Below, one piece after another: positions 48,728 to 58,786 of a stretch of 64,000 nt of DNA (position 1 is the stretch's first letter; each line of letters starts with the position of its first letter). Under the pieces are notes generated by a model. That model saw only the letters and a list, made by a program, of their open reading frames with translations, had not been told where the DNA came from and ran no database searches. The position numbers and the translations under genes were made by a program. This stretch comes from an uncultured Clostridia bacterium (GTDB taxonomy: Bacteria; Bacillota; Clostridia; Oscillospirales; UBA644): assembly GCA_948443805.1 (NCBI GenBank), contig CAOJUB010000003.1:1-64000 (forward strand). The letters are read 5' to 3'.

Positions 48728-49918
48728 ATGAGAATTTTTGAAATCAATACCGTATACAATTCCGGCAGTACCGGAAGGATAACTGCGGATTTAAAGCACG
48801 CGGTAGAATGTGCCGGCGGCGAATGCTTTGTTGCGTACGGCCGGGGCGGCAGCCGGGAAAACAATACGCTCTGCGTCAGCAGCCGGGCGGATTTGTATTA
48901 CCATGCGCTGATGACCAGGCTGACCGACCGAACCGGTTTTTATTCCCGGCAGGCGACAAAAAAGCTGATCCGGAAAATCCAGGAATTTTCTCCCGACCTG
49001 ATTCATTTGCATAATCTGCACGGGTATTACTGCCATCTGGAAGTTCTTTTTCAGTTTCTTCGGGAGTACGGCCGTCCAGTTGTCTGGACGTTGCATGACT
49101 GCTGGGCTTTTACCGGGCATTGTGCGAGTTTTGATTTCTGCGGCTGTGAAAAATGGAAAACCGGATGTTTTTCCTGCCCGCAGAAGCTGGATTATCCGGC
49201 TTCTGACTGCTTTGACGCTTCCGGCCGGAATTTTAACGATAAAAAACGGTTGTTTACCGCGGTGGAAAACCTGACGGTCGTTACGCCGTCCGAATGGCTT
49301 GCCGGGCTGGTGAAAAGCTCTTTTTTGAACCGGCATAAGGTGCGGGTTATCCATAACGGAATCGATCTTTCGGTTTTTACCCCCCGGGAAAGCGACTGCC
49401 GGTCGCGCTTCGGGCTTCAGAATAAAAAGATTCTTCTGAGCGTAGCGAATGTCTGGACGGAAAAAAAAGGTTTTTCCGATTTGCTGCGGCTTTCCGGCAT
49501 GCTTTCCGGTGATTACCGGATATTGGTGGTCGGGCTGGATGAAAAACAGAAAAAAAAGCTTACTCCCAATATGATCGGCCTATCCCGCACCGAAAGCATT
49601 GACGAATTGGCAGAACTTTACAGCGCGGCGGATTTTTTTGTCAACCCCACCAAGGAGGAGGCGTTTGGTATGGTCAACGTCGAAGCCTTAGCCTGTGGAA
49701 CGCCGGTGATTACGTATGCTTCCGGGGGAACGCCGGAAACGGTTGCGCCGGGCTGCGGCCGGGTGGTTCGCCGGGGTGACCTGAACGCCATGCTGGAAGC
49801 GCTGAACGGGGACTATTCTCCTGAAAAGTGTACGACGTTCGCTTCTTTTTTCCAAAAAGAGCGATCGGTAGAAAAATATATTGGTTTGTATCAAGAAAAA
49901 ATAACAGTTACTGAATGA
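48728..49918 (+). CDS. Glycosyltransferase family 4
   Basis: A 396-residue GT-B enzyme. The N-terminal acceptor half has NTVYNSGSTGRITADL and IHLHNLHGYYCHLEVLFQFL followed by VWTLHDCWAFTGHC; the C-terminal half has VIHNGIDLSVFTPRE, LSVANVWTEKKGF and NPTKEEAFGMVNVEALACGT (the EX7E nucleotide-sugar motif). A cysteine cluster between them (HCASFDFCGCEKWKTGCFSC) is common in this subgroup. It follows the GT2 gene by 20 bp. Linkage made is unknown. Confidence 0.9.
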   Translation: MRIFEINTVYNSGSTGRITADLKHAVECAGGECFVAYGRGGSRENNTLCVSSRADLYYHALMTRLTDRTGFYSRQATKKLIRKIQEFSPDLIHLHNLHGYYCHLEVLFQFLREYGRPVVWTLHDCWAFTGHCASFDFCGCEKWKTGCFSCPQKLDYPASDCFDASGRNFNDKKRLFTAVENLTVVTPSEWLAGLVKSSFLNRHKVRVIHNGIDLSVFTPRESDCRSRFGLQNKKILLSVANVWTEKKGFSDLLRLSGMLSGDYRILVVGLDEKQKKKLTPNMIGLSRTESIDELAELYSAADFFVNPTKEEAFGMVNVEALACGTPVITYASGGTPETVAPGCGRVVRRGDLNAMLEALNGDYSPEKCTTFASFFQKERSVEKYIGLYQEKITVTE

Positions 49919-49933
49919 GGCAGTAAAGGGAAA

Positions 49934-51328
49934 ATGAAAATAAAAATAAAGAATAAAGAATTCAATCTGCGTGTTACGGAAATTGTTTTATCCGCTTTTT
50001 TTGTTATTTTTGTCGCCTGTTATTTTGGCGAAGCCATGAGTTTCTGGCTGAACTTTACTTTTCTTTTGAACGGAATCGTGATCCTTTTTTCTCTTTTCCG
50101 GGCGATCGACCGGCGGGCATATTCGTTTGAACTGGTTCATTTAATATTTTACTCAATCTTTTTTTGGATCGCGCCGGTGATTCAGCGGAATTACCATTAT
50201 ATTGCATGGGGTGTCAGGATTTCAGATACGGAGTGTGTCTGGGTCAATGGGATTCTTCTTTTATGGCTGGTGTTGTTTCAGCTGGGACAGAAAATTGCCG
50301 GGACGAAAAGTTTCCGGCAGATACAAAAACCGGTTGGTATTCCGAAGCCTTTTGTGATCGGTACGGCGGGAATCACAGTTGTTCTCACTTTGATCATGTT
50401 TTTCAGGCAGGGCTTGCGCGGGCTGATTGCTGATGGGGGAAATTTGTTCGGTTCTAACGTATCGGCAACGGTAGGCTCTCTTTTCTTTCATTGTGTTACG
50501 GCTTTTATTACTTTTACTGCTATTTATTCGATCCGGTTTTGGAAAAAGGAGCGGGAAAATAACCGAAATTGGTTCTGGCTGATGTTTCTGTGTCTGTTTT
50601 GTTTGGTTCTGACCAGTTTTCCTACGGCCATTTCCCGGTATGCTGCCGGATCCATTTATCTTTGCGTGGCGATTAATCTTTTTCCGGTTGCCAAGAAAAA
50701 ACCGTTGTTTTTCTGGATTTTTTCCTGCGGCATGTTATTGATGTTCCCGGTTATGGATTTGTACCGGTATGTTTCGATCGGCGAAGTCGGCATGGATTCT
50801 ATTCTGGGACAGATTTTGTCTTTGAACCGGTATTTTGCAACCGGTAATTATGACGCCTATTCTATGCTGGCGATTTGTTTTCGTTACATTACTTCTTACG
50901 GTTACCGTTTCGGGAAACAGCTTCTCGGGGCAATTCTGTTTTTTGTTCCGCGTGCGCTGTGGCCGGGTAAAGCGATCAGCTCCGGGGCGGAGATCGCCCA
51001 TTCCATCGGGTTGACGTTTGATAATATTTCGGCGCCTTTGCCAATGGAAGCCTTTATCGATTTCGGTATTGCGGGAATTGTTGTGTTTGCTTTCGGTATC
51101 GGATATCTGCTGCGGCGGGTTGATAATTCTTATTGGCAGAACGAGGAGGAACACCGAAATTCGTATATCGATATTCTGTACTGTTACGCCGTGCCGTTCT
51201 TTTTGTTTTTATGCCGGGGGTCGCTGCTTTCTACCTGGGGATATCTGGTTGCCAATATGGCGGTTGTTTTGGCGATGTCGCTGACCTGCGTGTTCCTTCC
51301 GAAGATAAAATGGATACGGAAGAAATAA
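49934..51328 (+). CDS. Polysaccharide polymerase-like membrane protein (O-antigen polymerase type)
   Basis: A 464-residue protein with about 11-12 membrane helices and a large outside loop, the layout of Wzy-like oligosaccharide repeat-unit polymerases. A polymerase-like arrangement is LLGAILFFVPRALWPGKAIS near residue 340, recalling the charged loop of that family, and the C-terminal helices PFFLFLCRGSLLSTWGYL. Family identity is weak by sequence, as usual for polymerases, but place in the operon between glycosyltransferase and flippase supports it. It would join repeat units on the outer face of the membrane. Confidence 0.75.
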   Translation: MKIKIKNKEFNLRVTEIVLSAFFVIFVACYFGEAMSFWLNFTFLLNGIVILFSLFRAIDRRAYSFELVHLIFYSIFFWIAPVIQRNYHYIAWGVRISDTECVWVNGILLLWLVLFQLGQKIAGTKSFRQIQKPVGIPKPFVIGTAGITVVLTLIMFFRQGLRGLIADGGNLFGSNVSATVGSLFFHCVTAFITFTAIYSIRFWKKERENNRNWFWLMFLCLFCLVLTSFPTAISRYAAGSIYLCVAINLFPVAKKKPLFFWIFSCGMLLMFPVMDLYRYVSIGEVGMDSILGQILSLNRYFATGNYDAYSMLAICFRYITSYGYRFGKQLLGAILFFVPRALWPGKAISSGAEIAHSIGLTFDNISAPLPMEAFIDFGIAGIVVFAFGIGYLLRRVDNSYWQNEEEHRNSYIDILYCYAVPFFLFLCRGSLLSTWGYLVANMAVVLAMSLTCVFLPKIKWIRKK

Positions 51329-51382
51329 TGATGCTGCGGAGTTCCGGTCTCGGAAAGAATGTAAGAATTTCGGGGGAAAAAA

Positions 51383-52801
51383 ATGAATTGTTTACTGCTT
51401 GTCAATAATATCGGCGAAGAATATATTTCTTATATCAAGGCTTTTGGCCGGCTTTTGGAGGCTGAAGGCCATACGGTTTTTTATGCAATTGAACATCGGA
51501 TAGCGGAAGACCGTACGGGAGTTTTCATCGAAAGCGAAAGAAAATTTTATTTTCATAATCAGGATTTCGGAACCGAAGGCCTGTTGGAAAAATATGAAGA
51601 TCTCAACTGCTTCCGGGCATTATATCCGTGTTATGACCGGAATCTTACATATGGTTACCGGGATTGTGTCCGGATGGAGAAAGACGGAACCGGATTGATA
51701 CTCCGGCTACTTTCTTTTTTTGAAAAAATTCTTTCGGAACATCCGATTGACTGCATATTCAGTGAAAACGTATCCAATTCTTTTTTATATGCCGCTTATT
51801 TGGCGGGAAAGAAAAACGGCGTTGTTTATGCCGGTTTGATTCCTTCCCGGATTCCCGGCCGGTATGAGTTGTGGACCGATGAATTCGGCAATATCCCTTT
51901 TCGGGAATCGCTTTTTGCAGAAACAGATGCCGCACGGATTCCGGAAGATGAAAAACGGGAGATACTGGATTACATCTCTTCTATTGCTGAGAAAAAACCG
52001 GACTATATGGAAAATAATATTACCAGTATGAATATCGGTTATATCCGGTATTATTTGCGGAAAGCCGGTGATCTCGGCCGGGTTCTGAAACTCTCTGCAG
52101 GCTGGGATCAGTCTTTGACGCATATGATGGTTTCTCCGGTCAAAGCTTCGATCCGGATGATGAAACGGAATTTTTCCCGGAAGGCGAAGATGAAAAAACT
52201 GGCAAAACGATATGCTGACGCCGACCTGACAAAGAAATATTTCATCTATCCAATGCATTTTCAGCCGGAATCTTCGACATCGGTAAATGCAATGTTTTAT
52301 GCAAATCAGGTAGAGACGATTCAGAATCTTGCCTTTTCACTTCCGCTTGGCACGGAGCTGTATGTGAAGGATCACCCGAATGGGATCGGTTTTCTTTCGG
52401 AACAGGATTACGATCGGATTGTTAATCTTCCGAATGTCCGTTATTTGTCTCCGCTGACCAAAAACGAACCGCTTCTGAAACACTCGCTCGGTGTTGTAAC
52501 CCTGACTTCTACGATGGGCTATGAAGCGTTATTGATGAAAAAACCGGTTCTTACGATCGGCCGTGTGTTTTATAATTATCATCCGTATTGTTTCACTGTT
52601 ACGGACAGCAATCAGCTTTTTGATACTATGCGGCGGATGGCGAAAGGGGATTTCCCGGATTTCGACGAATATAACCTGCGGTTTATTAAAACGTATCGGG
52701 ATACCACTTTCCTGGGCCGGGCTTGGGATCAGTCGGAAGACTCCCTTCGAATACTGGCGGAAAATTTGAACGGTATCGTGAGAGGAACAAACCATGACTG
52801 A
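51383..52801 (+). CDS. Capsule-synthesis-like transferase (KpsS/LipB type)
   Basis: A 472-residue cytoplasmic protein. The C-terminal half matches the Capsule_synth fold: YFIYPMHFQPESSTSVNAMF, ELYVKDHPNGIGFLSE, VRYLSPLTKNEPLLKHSLGV and LTSTMGYEALLMKKPVLTIG. Relatives transfer Kdo or similar acid sugars from CMP-linked donors, which would suit the CMP-nonulosonate synthetase three genes down. The N-terminal half (LLLVNNIGEEYISYIKAFGR) is the GT-B acceptor side. Its last eight bases overlap the flippase start. Donor identity is inference. Confidence 0.78.
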   Translation: MNCLLLVNNIGEEYISYIKAFGRLLEAEGHTVFYAIEHRIAEDRTGVFIESERKFYFHNQDFGTEGLLEKYEDLNCFRALYPCYDRNLTYGYRDCVRMEKDGTGLILRLLSFFEKILSEHPIDCIFSENVSNSFLYAAYLAGKKNGVVYAGLIPSRIPGRYELWTDEFGNIPFRESLFAETDAARIPEDEKREILDYISSIAEKKPDYMENNITSMNIGYIRYYLRKAGDLGRVLKLSAGWDQSLTHMMVSPVKASIRMMKRNFSRKAKMKKLAKRYADADLTKKYFIYPMHFQPESSTSVNAMFYANQVETIQNLAFSLPLGTELYVKDHPNGIGFLSEQDYDRIVNLPNVRYLSPLTKNEPLLKHSLGVVTLTSTMGYEALLMKKPVLTIGRVFYNYHPYCFTVTDSNQLFDTMRRMAKGDFPDFDEYNLRFIKTYRDTTFLGRAWDQSEDSLRILAENLNGIVRGTNHD

Positions 52802-54236
52802 CGTAAAATCTATGCTGAAAAAAATGCTGAAATTTTCGTTGGTTCCGGTTGTTTCAGCGCTGCTGACCGTGTTTGTCCTTCCGTTTGTCACCCGGGTATT
52901 TCCGGACGAGGAGTACGGAAAAATCAATTTCTTTTATTCCACGGCAAATATTTTGGTGTATGTTTTTCTGATTGGCCTGGATAACGCATTTATCCGGTAT
53001 TATTATGAAAGTGACGATACCAAACAGCGGAAAAAGCTTCTTTCCTTTGCTTTGTTTACGGGACTGATTCTGAATTTTGCGGTATTTTCCTTTGTTACTT
53101 TGTTTGCAGGAGATCCGCTTTCGTTCCGTCTTTTCGGCGAAGAGAACAAATTTGTTTTAATCGCTCTTTCTATTTTCTGCGGAAGCCAGATCGCCTTCCG
53201 GATGCTGAATCTTTCCGCACGGATGGAAATGAATGCTTTCCGCTATAATATTCAGAATATCATTCAGATTTTAATTACCCGGGTTTCTTACTGCGTTGTT
53301 GCCGTCTATTCTACCCGGTATACATATTCTGTTTGGTGTATGGCGATTTCAAGTTTGATATTTATGGCTTTTTATCTGTGGAAGCAGAGACGGTATTTCG
53401 TTTTTCGGCATGTGATTCCTTCCCGAGAAATGACCAAGGATCTGTTTAAATTCGGTTTGCCCGGAATGGCTTCGTGTTTGGCGCTGTATCTAAATTCCTA
53501 TGTTGGGAAACTGGTTTTGACCTGGTCGGGAAATTACGGAGATACCGGCGTTCTGGCAATCGCTACGACGCTTGCCAGCATTTTTACCATTATTCCGAGC
53601 GCTTTTGCCACGTTCTGGTCTCCGTTTATGTATGAAAATTATAAAGAACAGCAGCCGATGATAAAAAAGACGCATAACTATGTCGTTTTCGGCGCCTTAA
53701 TTATTGTAATCGGAATTGTCGCTTTTCAGGATATCCTGTATCTTCTTCTGGGTGAAAAATACCGTGTTTCTCAGGCTTATTTTATGCTGATTATGATTAA
53801 TCCGATTCAGAACCTGATTAATGAAACGACAAGTTACGGTATTTCTATTGTGAAGAAAACTTATTACAATATGATCATGACGGTTATCGGCGTTCTCCTG
53901 AATCTTGTATCCTGCTTTATTTTTGTTCCCCGCTTCGGTGCAATGGGGGCGGCGGTCGGCGTTGCGGTCTCTTCGGTATTTTTATGGATTTCACTGACGG
54001 TCATCGGACAGAAATTCTATTCCAGTATTACCAGTCCTCTGAAAACACTTTCAGGAAGTTTTTTGATCTTTATTCTTTGTGTAGCAAATAGTTTTGTCTG
54101 CGATAAGCTGATTCCCAAAATTATTGTCTGCCTTGCTTGCCTGGTTCTGGGGCTGATTCTATATCGGAAAGAACTTTCGGAAATGGGCGGCGCCGTTTCG
54201 AACTTTTTCAAAAAACGGCGAAGCCTTTCACAGTAA
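52794..54236 (+). CDS. Polysaccharide flippase (Wzx/MOP family)
   Basis: A 480-residue protein with 12-14 membrane helices of the polysaccharide-synt/MATE-like group that turns lipid-linked repeat units to the outer face. The start KMLKFSLVPVVSALLTVFVL then PFVTRVFPDEEYGKINFFYS is the family signature, and GLPGMASCLALYLNSYVGKL marks the second half. It overlaps the transferase gene by eight bases and lies before the CMP-sugar synthetase, so synthesis and export are encoded together. Confidence 0.92.
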   Translation: MTDVKSMLKKMLKFSLVPVVSALLTVFVLPFVTRVFPDEEYGKINFFYSTANILVYVFLIGLDNAFIRYYYESDDTKQRKKLLSFALFTGLILNFAVFSFVTLFAGDPLSFRLFGEENKFVLIALSIFCGSQIAFRMLNLSARMEMNAFRYNIQNIIQILITRVSYCVVAVYSTRYTYSVWCMAISSLIFMAFYLWKQRRYFVFRHVIPSREMTKDLFKFGLPGMASCLALYLNSYVGKLVLTWSGNYGDTGVLAIATTLASIFTIIPSAFATFWSPFMYENYKEQQPMIKKTHNYVVFGALIIVIGIVAFQDILYLLLGEKYRVSQAYFMLIMINPIQNLINETTSYGISIVKKTYYNMIMTVIGVLLNLVSCFIFVPRFGAMGAAVGVAVSSVFLWISLTVIGQKFYSSITSPLKTLSGSFLIFILCVANSFVCDKLIPKIIVCLACLVLGLILYRKELSEMGGAVSNFFKKRRSLSQ

Positions 54237-54288
54237 TGGGTTTGTTTTTCCTGAAAAAATTATGGAGAAGAAAGACTGAGGTTTTTGT

Positions 54289-55002
54289 ATGAGCAATCTT
54301 GCGTTGATTACCGCCCGGGGCGGCAGTAAGCGGATTCCCAAAAAGAATATCAAGGAATTCTGCGGAAAACCGATCATTGCCTATTCAATTAAATCTGCGC
54401 TGGAAAGCGGTTTGTTTGACGAGGTAATGGTCTCAACCGACAGTGAAGAAATCGCTGCTATTGCAAGGCAGTACGGCGCTTCGGTTCCATTTATGCGTTC
54501 GGGAGAAACGGCGAACGACTATGCTTCTACCATTGACGTCTGCCGCGAGGTTCTGCGCTGCTATGAGGAAATCGGACGAACATTCGATTATTTTTGCTGT
54601 TTGTATCCGACGGCGCCGTTTGTTACGCCGGACAAACTCAAAGAGGCTTTCGCGCGGTTGTCGGATCCGGAAACAAAGCCCCTTTCGGTTTTTCCGGTAA
54701 CCGCCTTTTCCTATCCGCCGCAGCGGGGGCTTTATGTCAATGAAAAAAAACAGACTTCCTGGGTTTATCCGGAACATCAGTTTACCCGCTCTCAGGATCT
54801 TCCCAAAATTTATCACGACTGCGGCCAGTTTTATTTTATCAATATGGAGTTGTTCCGGCAGAATGGCTATGATGATGTGGATGAGACAACGCAGGCTATT
54901 ATTATGGGCGAGAATGAAGTGCAGGATATCGACACACCGGAGGACTGGACGCTGGCAGAACTGAAATACCGTTTAATGTTCGGCTCGAAAGAAGATTTTT
55001 GA
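54289..55002 (+). CDS. CMP-nonulosonate synthetase (PseF/NeuA-like)
   Basis: A 237-residue cytidylyltransferase that activates a nine-carbon acid sugar as its CMP derivative. ALITARGGSKRIPKKNIKEF is the CTP-binding start; KPIIAYSIKSALESGLFDEV, VSTDSEEIAAIARQYGA and the C-terminal EVQDIDTPEDWTLAELKY are shared with PseF (pseudaminic acid) more than with classical NeuA. DCGQFYFINMELF carries conserved active-site residues. No nonulosonate synthase (NeuB/PseI) or precursor genes lie in the window, so the sugar itself must come from elsewhere. The precise sugar is not certain. Confidence 0.88.
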   Translation: MSNLALITARGGSKRIPKKNIKEFCGKPIIAYSIKSALESGLFDEVMVSTDSEEIAAIARQYGASVPFMRSGETANDYASTIDVCREVLRCYEEIGRTFDYFCCLYPTAPFVTPDKLKEAFARLSDPETKPLSVFPVTAFSYPPQRGLYVNEKKQTSWVYPEHQFTRSQDLPKIYHDCGQFYFINMELFRQNGYDDVDETTQAIIMGENEVQDIDTPEDWTLAELKYRLMFGSKEDF

Positions 55003-55100
55003 TTGGCGGTTTTCTACAACACCGGTTCTGTTTTGACAGAATCTGATTTTGACACACACAAAGAACGCTTGTTTCAAAGCGAAAGATATGGGGAATACAG

Positions 55101-55770
55101 ATGAAGAAAATTGTTGTTTACGGAGCCTCCGTCCTTGCTGAAATTGCGGCGAAAATCGCCGAAATTCGGGGGGAGCGGGGTTGTCGGCGGCTATGCGGTC
55201 AGCGACGAATACCTTCTCCTGGGCCAGGAAAACGAAAAATATATCGTTCCTGCCAGCCGGATGACGGAACTGTTTCCGCCGTCGGAATACGACGCGGTTG
55301 TCGGCCTGATGGTGAATGATATGTATGTCATCCGGGAAGCAGTTTCCCGGAAACTGAAAGCGGCCGGGTATTCGCTGCCGAACCTGATTCATCCTTCGGC
55401 GGTTGTGGAAACGGAGGATATCGGCGACGGGAATCTGATTTTGCCCGGGGTTGTGATCGACAGCCACTGCACGATCGGCAGCGGCAATATTTTCTGGCCG
55501 AAGGTTGTTCTTCCGCACGATAATTCGGTCGGTGACTTCTGCAATCTTGCGCCGTCGGTCTCTTTTTCCGGGAACAGCCGGATTAAAAATCATTGTTTTG
55601 TCGGCAACAACAGTTCGCTGAAAAACGGGATAACGGTGCATGATTTCGGTTTTGTCGGCGCGAATTCCTATGTTTCCTGCGATATTCCCGCCTACGGCGT
55701 ATTTCTTCCCCCGCCTTCGGAAAGAGGCGTTTTATTGACAGATAAAAAAAGCACGGATATGGGCTTTTAA
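55101..55770 (+). pseudogene. NeuD/PglD-like sugar acyltransferase, frameshifted in a G-tract
   Basis: The gene starts at 55101 (MKKIVVYGASVLAEIAAKIA) after GGGGAAT, then its frame is lost at a run of six G (55168-55173). The other frame continues correctly as VVGGYAVSDEYLLL and runs to 55770. Removing one G gives EIRGSGVVGGYAV and a full protein of 222 residues, the normal length for the NeuD/PglD group. The C-terminal two thirds form a left-handed hexapeptide helix (IGDGNLILPGVVIDSHCTIG, GNIFWPKVVLPHDNSVGDFC). It would acetylate a sugar such as the nonulosonate or an amino sugar. Frame loss may be phase variation, mutation or a base-calling error. Confidence 0.8.
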
Positions 55771-55813
55771 TGATAGGACAGATCAGACCGAATGGGTCGG
55801 AAAGGATTTTTTT

Positions 55814-58786
55814 GTGTCTGAAAGTAGAAATAATAACGTTGTTTTTTCTCCGGAAAAAGACGGCGGTTCGGCGCCGCAGCTGAAAAATTTATTCCTGAGG
55901 CAGTCGTATCTGGACGCTTATTCGGATTATGAACGGTCGCTGGAGAACGAATCTGCCGTTGTGTGGGATTATGTGGTTTTATCGGCCTCAAACCAGACGC
56001 AGGCGGAAGCCTACCGGCAGCAAATTGTCTCGCGGCAGGAAAAAGGCAAACTTTGCCGCCGGACGCATTATTTGGTCGTTTCTGATCCGGAGGGAAAACG
56101 GGTCGGTTCCGGCGGCGCTACGCTGAATATTATAAAAACAATTGCCCTACACAGCAAACAAACAGATTTCAGCGGTCTGCGGATTTTGGTGCTTCACAGC
56201 GGCGGAGACGCGAAACGTACGCCGCAGTATTCTGCCTGCGGAAAAATTTTTTCTCCGGTTCCCCGGATGCTTCCCGACGGCCGGCGTTCCACCCTTTTTG
56301 ATGAGTTTCTCATCAATCTTTCGGGGATTCCCGCCCGGCTGCCCGGCGGCGGTATGCTGGTCTGCTCCGGCGACGTACTGTTGCTGTTTAACGCTTTGCA
56401 GCTGGATTTTTCCGGGGAGGGCGCGGTGGCGCTTTCGATGAAAGAACCGGTGGAAACCGGAAAAAATCACGGTGTTTTTCTCGGAGACAATGCGGGAAAT
56501 GTCCGCTGTTTTTTACATAAACAAACGCCGGAAAAACTGCGCTTGCTCGGCGCTGTCGATGAGGACGGCCGGGTGGATTTAGATACCGGCGCGGTAATTT
56601 TCAGCGGGGCGATGTTGAACGATTTATATTGCCTGATAGATACCGACCGGAAATTTGACGAGTTGGTTAACGACCGTGTCCGTCTTTCTTTTTACGCCGA
56701 TTTTCTTTATCCGCTTGCTTCCGACAGCACGCTTTCCGAATTTTATCGGGAGCAGCCGGAAGGGGAGTATTCTTCTGAACTTTCCGATGCCCGGACGCTT
56801 TTGTGGGAGGTTCTTCGAAAATACCGGCTGAAGATGATCCGTTTCTCTCCCGCTTCGTTTCTTCATTTCGGTACGACGGGTGAATTGCTGAAGCTGATGA
56901 CCGAAGACATGCCGGCGTTTCGTTTTCTCGATTGGTCGGCGCTGGTCAATACGAATTTGAAACCGGTTTCTTATGCGGTAAGTAATTCCTATATCAGCCA
57001 GAATGCAGAAATCGGAAAGAACTGTTATATTGAGGACAGTTATGTTCATCACAATACAAAAATCGGCGAAGGGTGTGTGATCTCCTGCGTAACGCTGCGC
57101 GGAGTTACCGTACCGGACGGCACAGTTCTTCACGGCCTGAAGCTGGCCGACGGCCGTTTTGTTGTGCGGATGTATGCGGTTTCGGATAATCCGAAGTTTC
57201 CGGTTTGGTTCGGAGAACCGATGGATGAGCCGCTGTGGACAAAACCGCTGTTTATCGCCTGCGATACGATGGATGAGGCGGTTCAAAAAACGCTGAACCG
57301 GGAAACGGCTCCGGGCATGCTTTCGCTTGCGGAAAGTTTTGCCTTGGCGGACGTCAATGCGATTCTTCCCTGGCAGCAAAAACTGAATGATACTGTGAAG
57401 GCGGAGGCCTTTCTTGCCGAGATTGATCGGCGTGTTCCCGCCGAGCAGGCTATTTCGGTTTTTCGAACCGGAATTTCCGAAAGAGTGGTTCGGTATTTGA
57501 TGGAAGAGGCGGCGCGTCTAGACGAAAACTGCCTGTCTTCGTTCAGTCGAAAAATCCGGATTTATTATTATTTATCGAAAGTAACCGACCGCGAAAAAAT
57601 GACCGACCGCTGTTTTCAGGCGATTTGCCGTTCGGTGCTGAATGCCGCGCCGCATGCCGTGGGCTGTGATAAAATGCTGCGGATTGTGAAAGACGATGTG
57701 GTTGTCCGGCTTCCGGTTCGCGTGAACTGGGGCGGCGGCTGGAGCGATACGCCGCCGTATTGTTCGGAACACGGCGGAACGGTGCTGAATGCCGCGGTTA
57801 CCCTTGACGGCAATCTGCCGATTGAAGTGTCACTGAAAAAAACCGAAGAAAAAAAGATTATTCTTTCTTCAACGGATATCGGTTCGTACCGGGAGTTTGA
57901 CGATCTCTCTCTTATGCAGGACTGCCGGAATCCTTCCGACCCGTTTGCCCTGCATAAGGCCGCGTTGATTGCCTGCGGCGTGATTCCTGCAAAAGCAGGG
58001 GAAGAAAGCGTGGTTTCGCTGTGCCGAAGGCTGGGCGGCGGTATTTATATGAATACCCGTGTGATCAATATTCCCAAGGGGTCGGGGCTGGGAACCAGTT
58101 CTCTGCTTTCGGCCGCCTGTGTGAAAGGGCTTTATGCCTTTACCGGCAGAGAGGTTACGCAGAACGAGGTTTATTCCCGCGTTATGTGCATGGAGCAGAT
58201 TATGTCTACCGGCGGCGGCTGGCAGGATCAGGTCGGCGGGCTGTCGGCAGGGATAAAAATGGTATCTTCCGCGCCGGGACTCCGGCAGGATATTTTTACC
58301 GAACCGGTTCGGATTTCTCCGGAAACCCTGCAGGAATTAAAGAACCGTTTTGCCTTGATTTATACCGGGCAGCGGCGTTTGGCAAGAAATCTTCTGCGCG
58401 AAGTTGTCGGAAAATATATCGGCGGCGAGCCTTCTGCCGTGCAGGTTCTCAATGAAATTCAGCGGCTTGCGGTTCTTATGCGTTTTGAGCTGGAGAAGGG
58501 AAATGTCGATGGGTTTGCCGGGCTTTTGTCGGAGCACTGGGAGTGCAGCAAGCGTTTGGATGCAGGCTGTACCAATACCTGTATTGATCAGATTTTTCAT
58601 TCGGTTGAGGATCTGATTGACGGGCGGATGATCTGCGGTGCCGGCGGCGGCGGTTTTTTGCAGGTGATTTTGAAAAAAAATGTTTGTGTGGCTGATCTTC
58701 AAAAACGGCTGCGCGAGGTTTTTGCCGATTCCGGCGTGTGCGTGTGGAAAGCGGAGATTTTAACGGATTCTTCTGTTATGTTCTGA
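55814..58786 (+). CDS. fkp: Bifunctional fucokinase/fucose-1-phosphate guanylyltransferase (FKP)
   Basis: A 990-residue two-domain enzyme that makes GDP-L-fucose from free fucose by salvage. The N-terminal pyrophosphorylase has VGSGGATLN at residues 97-105; a beta-helix linker (SYISQNAEIGKNCYIEDSYV, HHNTKIGEGCVIS) follows; the C-terminal GHMP kinase has RVNWGGGWSDTPP, IPKGSGLGTSSLLSAA near residue 755 and GAGGGGFLQVIL. Length and order match Bacteroides FKP. GTG at 55814 follows AAAGGA by seven bases. It would let the cell decorate its glycan with host-derived fucose, but no de novo genes (gmd, fcl) or fucosyltransferase are recognisable beside it. Confidence 0.93.
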   Translation: MSESRNNNVVFSPEKDGGSAPQLKNLFLRQSYLDAYSDYERSLENESAVVWDYVVLSASNQTQAEAYRQQIVSRQEKGKLCRRTHYLVVSDPEGKRVGSGGATLNIIKTIALHSKQTDFSGLRILVLHSGGDAKRTPQYSACGKIFSPVPRMLPDGRRSTLFDEFLINLSGIPARLPGGGMLVCSGDVLLLFNALQLDFSGEGAVALSMKEPVETGKNHGVFLGDNAGNVRCFLHKQTPEKLRLLGAVDEDGRVDLDTGAVIFSGAMLNDLYCLIDTDRKFDELVNDRVRLSFYADFLYPLASDSTLSEFYREQPEGEYSSELSDARTLLWEVLRKYRLKMIRFSPASFLHFGTTGELLKLMTEDMPAFRFLDWSALVNTNLKPVSYAVSNSYISQNAEIGKNCYIEDSYVHHNTKIGEGCVISCVTLRGVTVPDGTVLHGLKLADGRFVVRMYAVSDNPKFPVWFGEPMDEPLWTKPLFIACDTMDEAVQKTLNRETAPGMLSLAESFALADVNAILPWQQKLNDTVKAEAFLAEIDRRVPAEQAISVFRTGISERVVRYLMEEAARLDENCLSSFSRKIRIYYYLSKVTDREKMTDRCFQAICRSVLNAAPHAVGCDKMLRIVKDDVVVRLPVRVNWGGGWSDTPPYCSEHGGTVLNAAVTLDGNLPIEVSLKKTEEKKIILSSTDIGSYREFDDLSLMQDCRNPSDPFALHKAALIACGVIPAKAGEESVVSLCRRLGGGIYMNTRVINIPKGSGLGTSSLLSAACVKGLYAFTGREVTQNEVYSRVMCMEQIMSTGGGWQDQVGGLSAGIKMVSSAPGLRQDIFTEPVRISPETLQELKNRFALIYTGQRRLARNLLREVVGKYIGGEPSAVQVLNEIQRLAVLMRFELEKGNVDGFAGLLSEHWECSKRLDAGCTNTCIDQIFHSVEDLIDGRMICGAGGGGFLQVILKKNVCVADLQKRLREVFADSGVCVWKAEILTDSSVMF

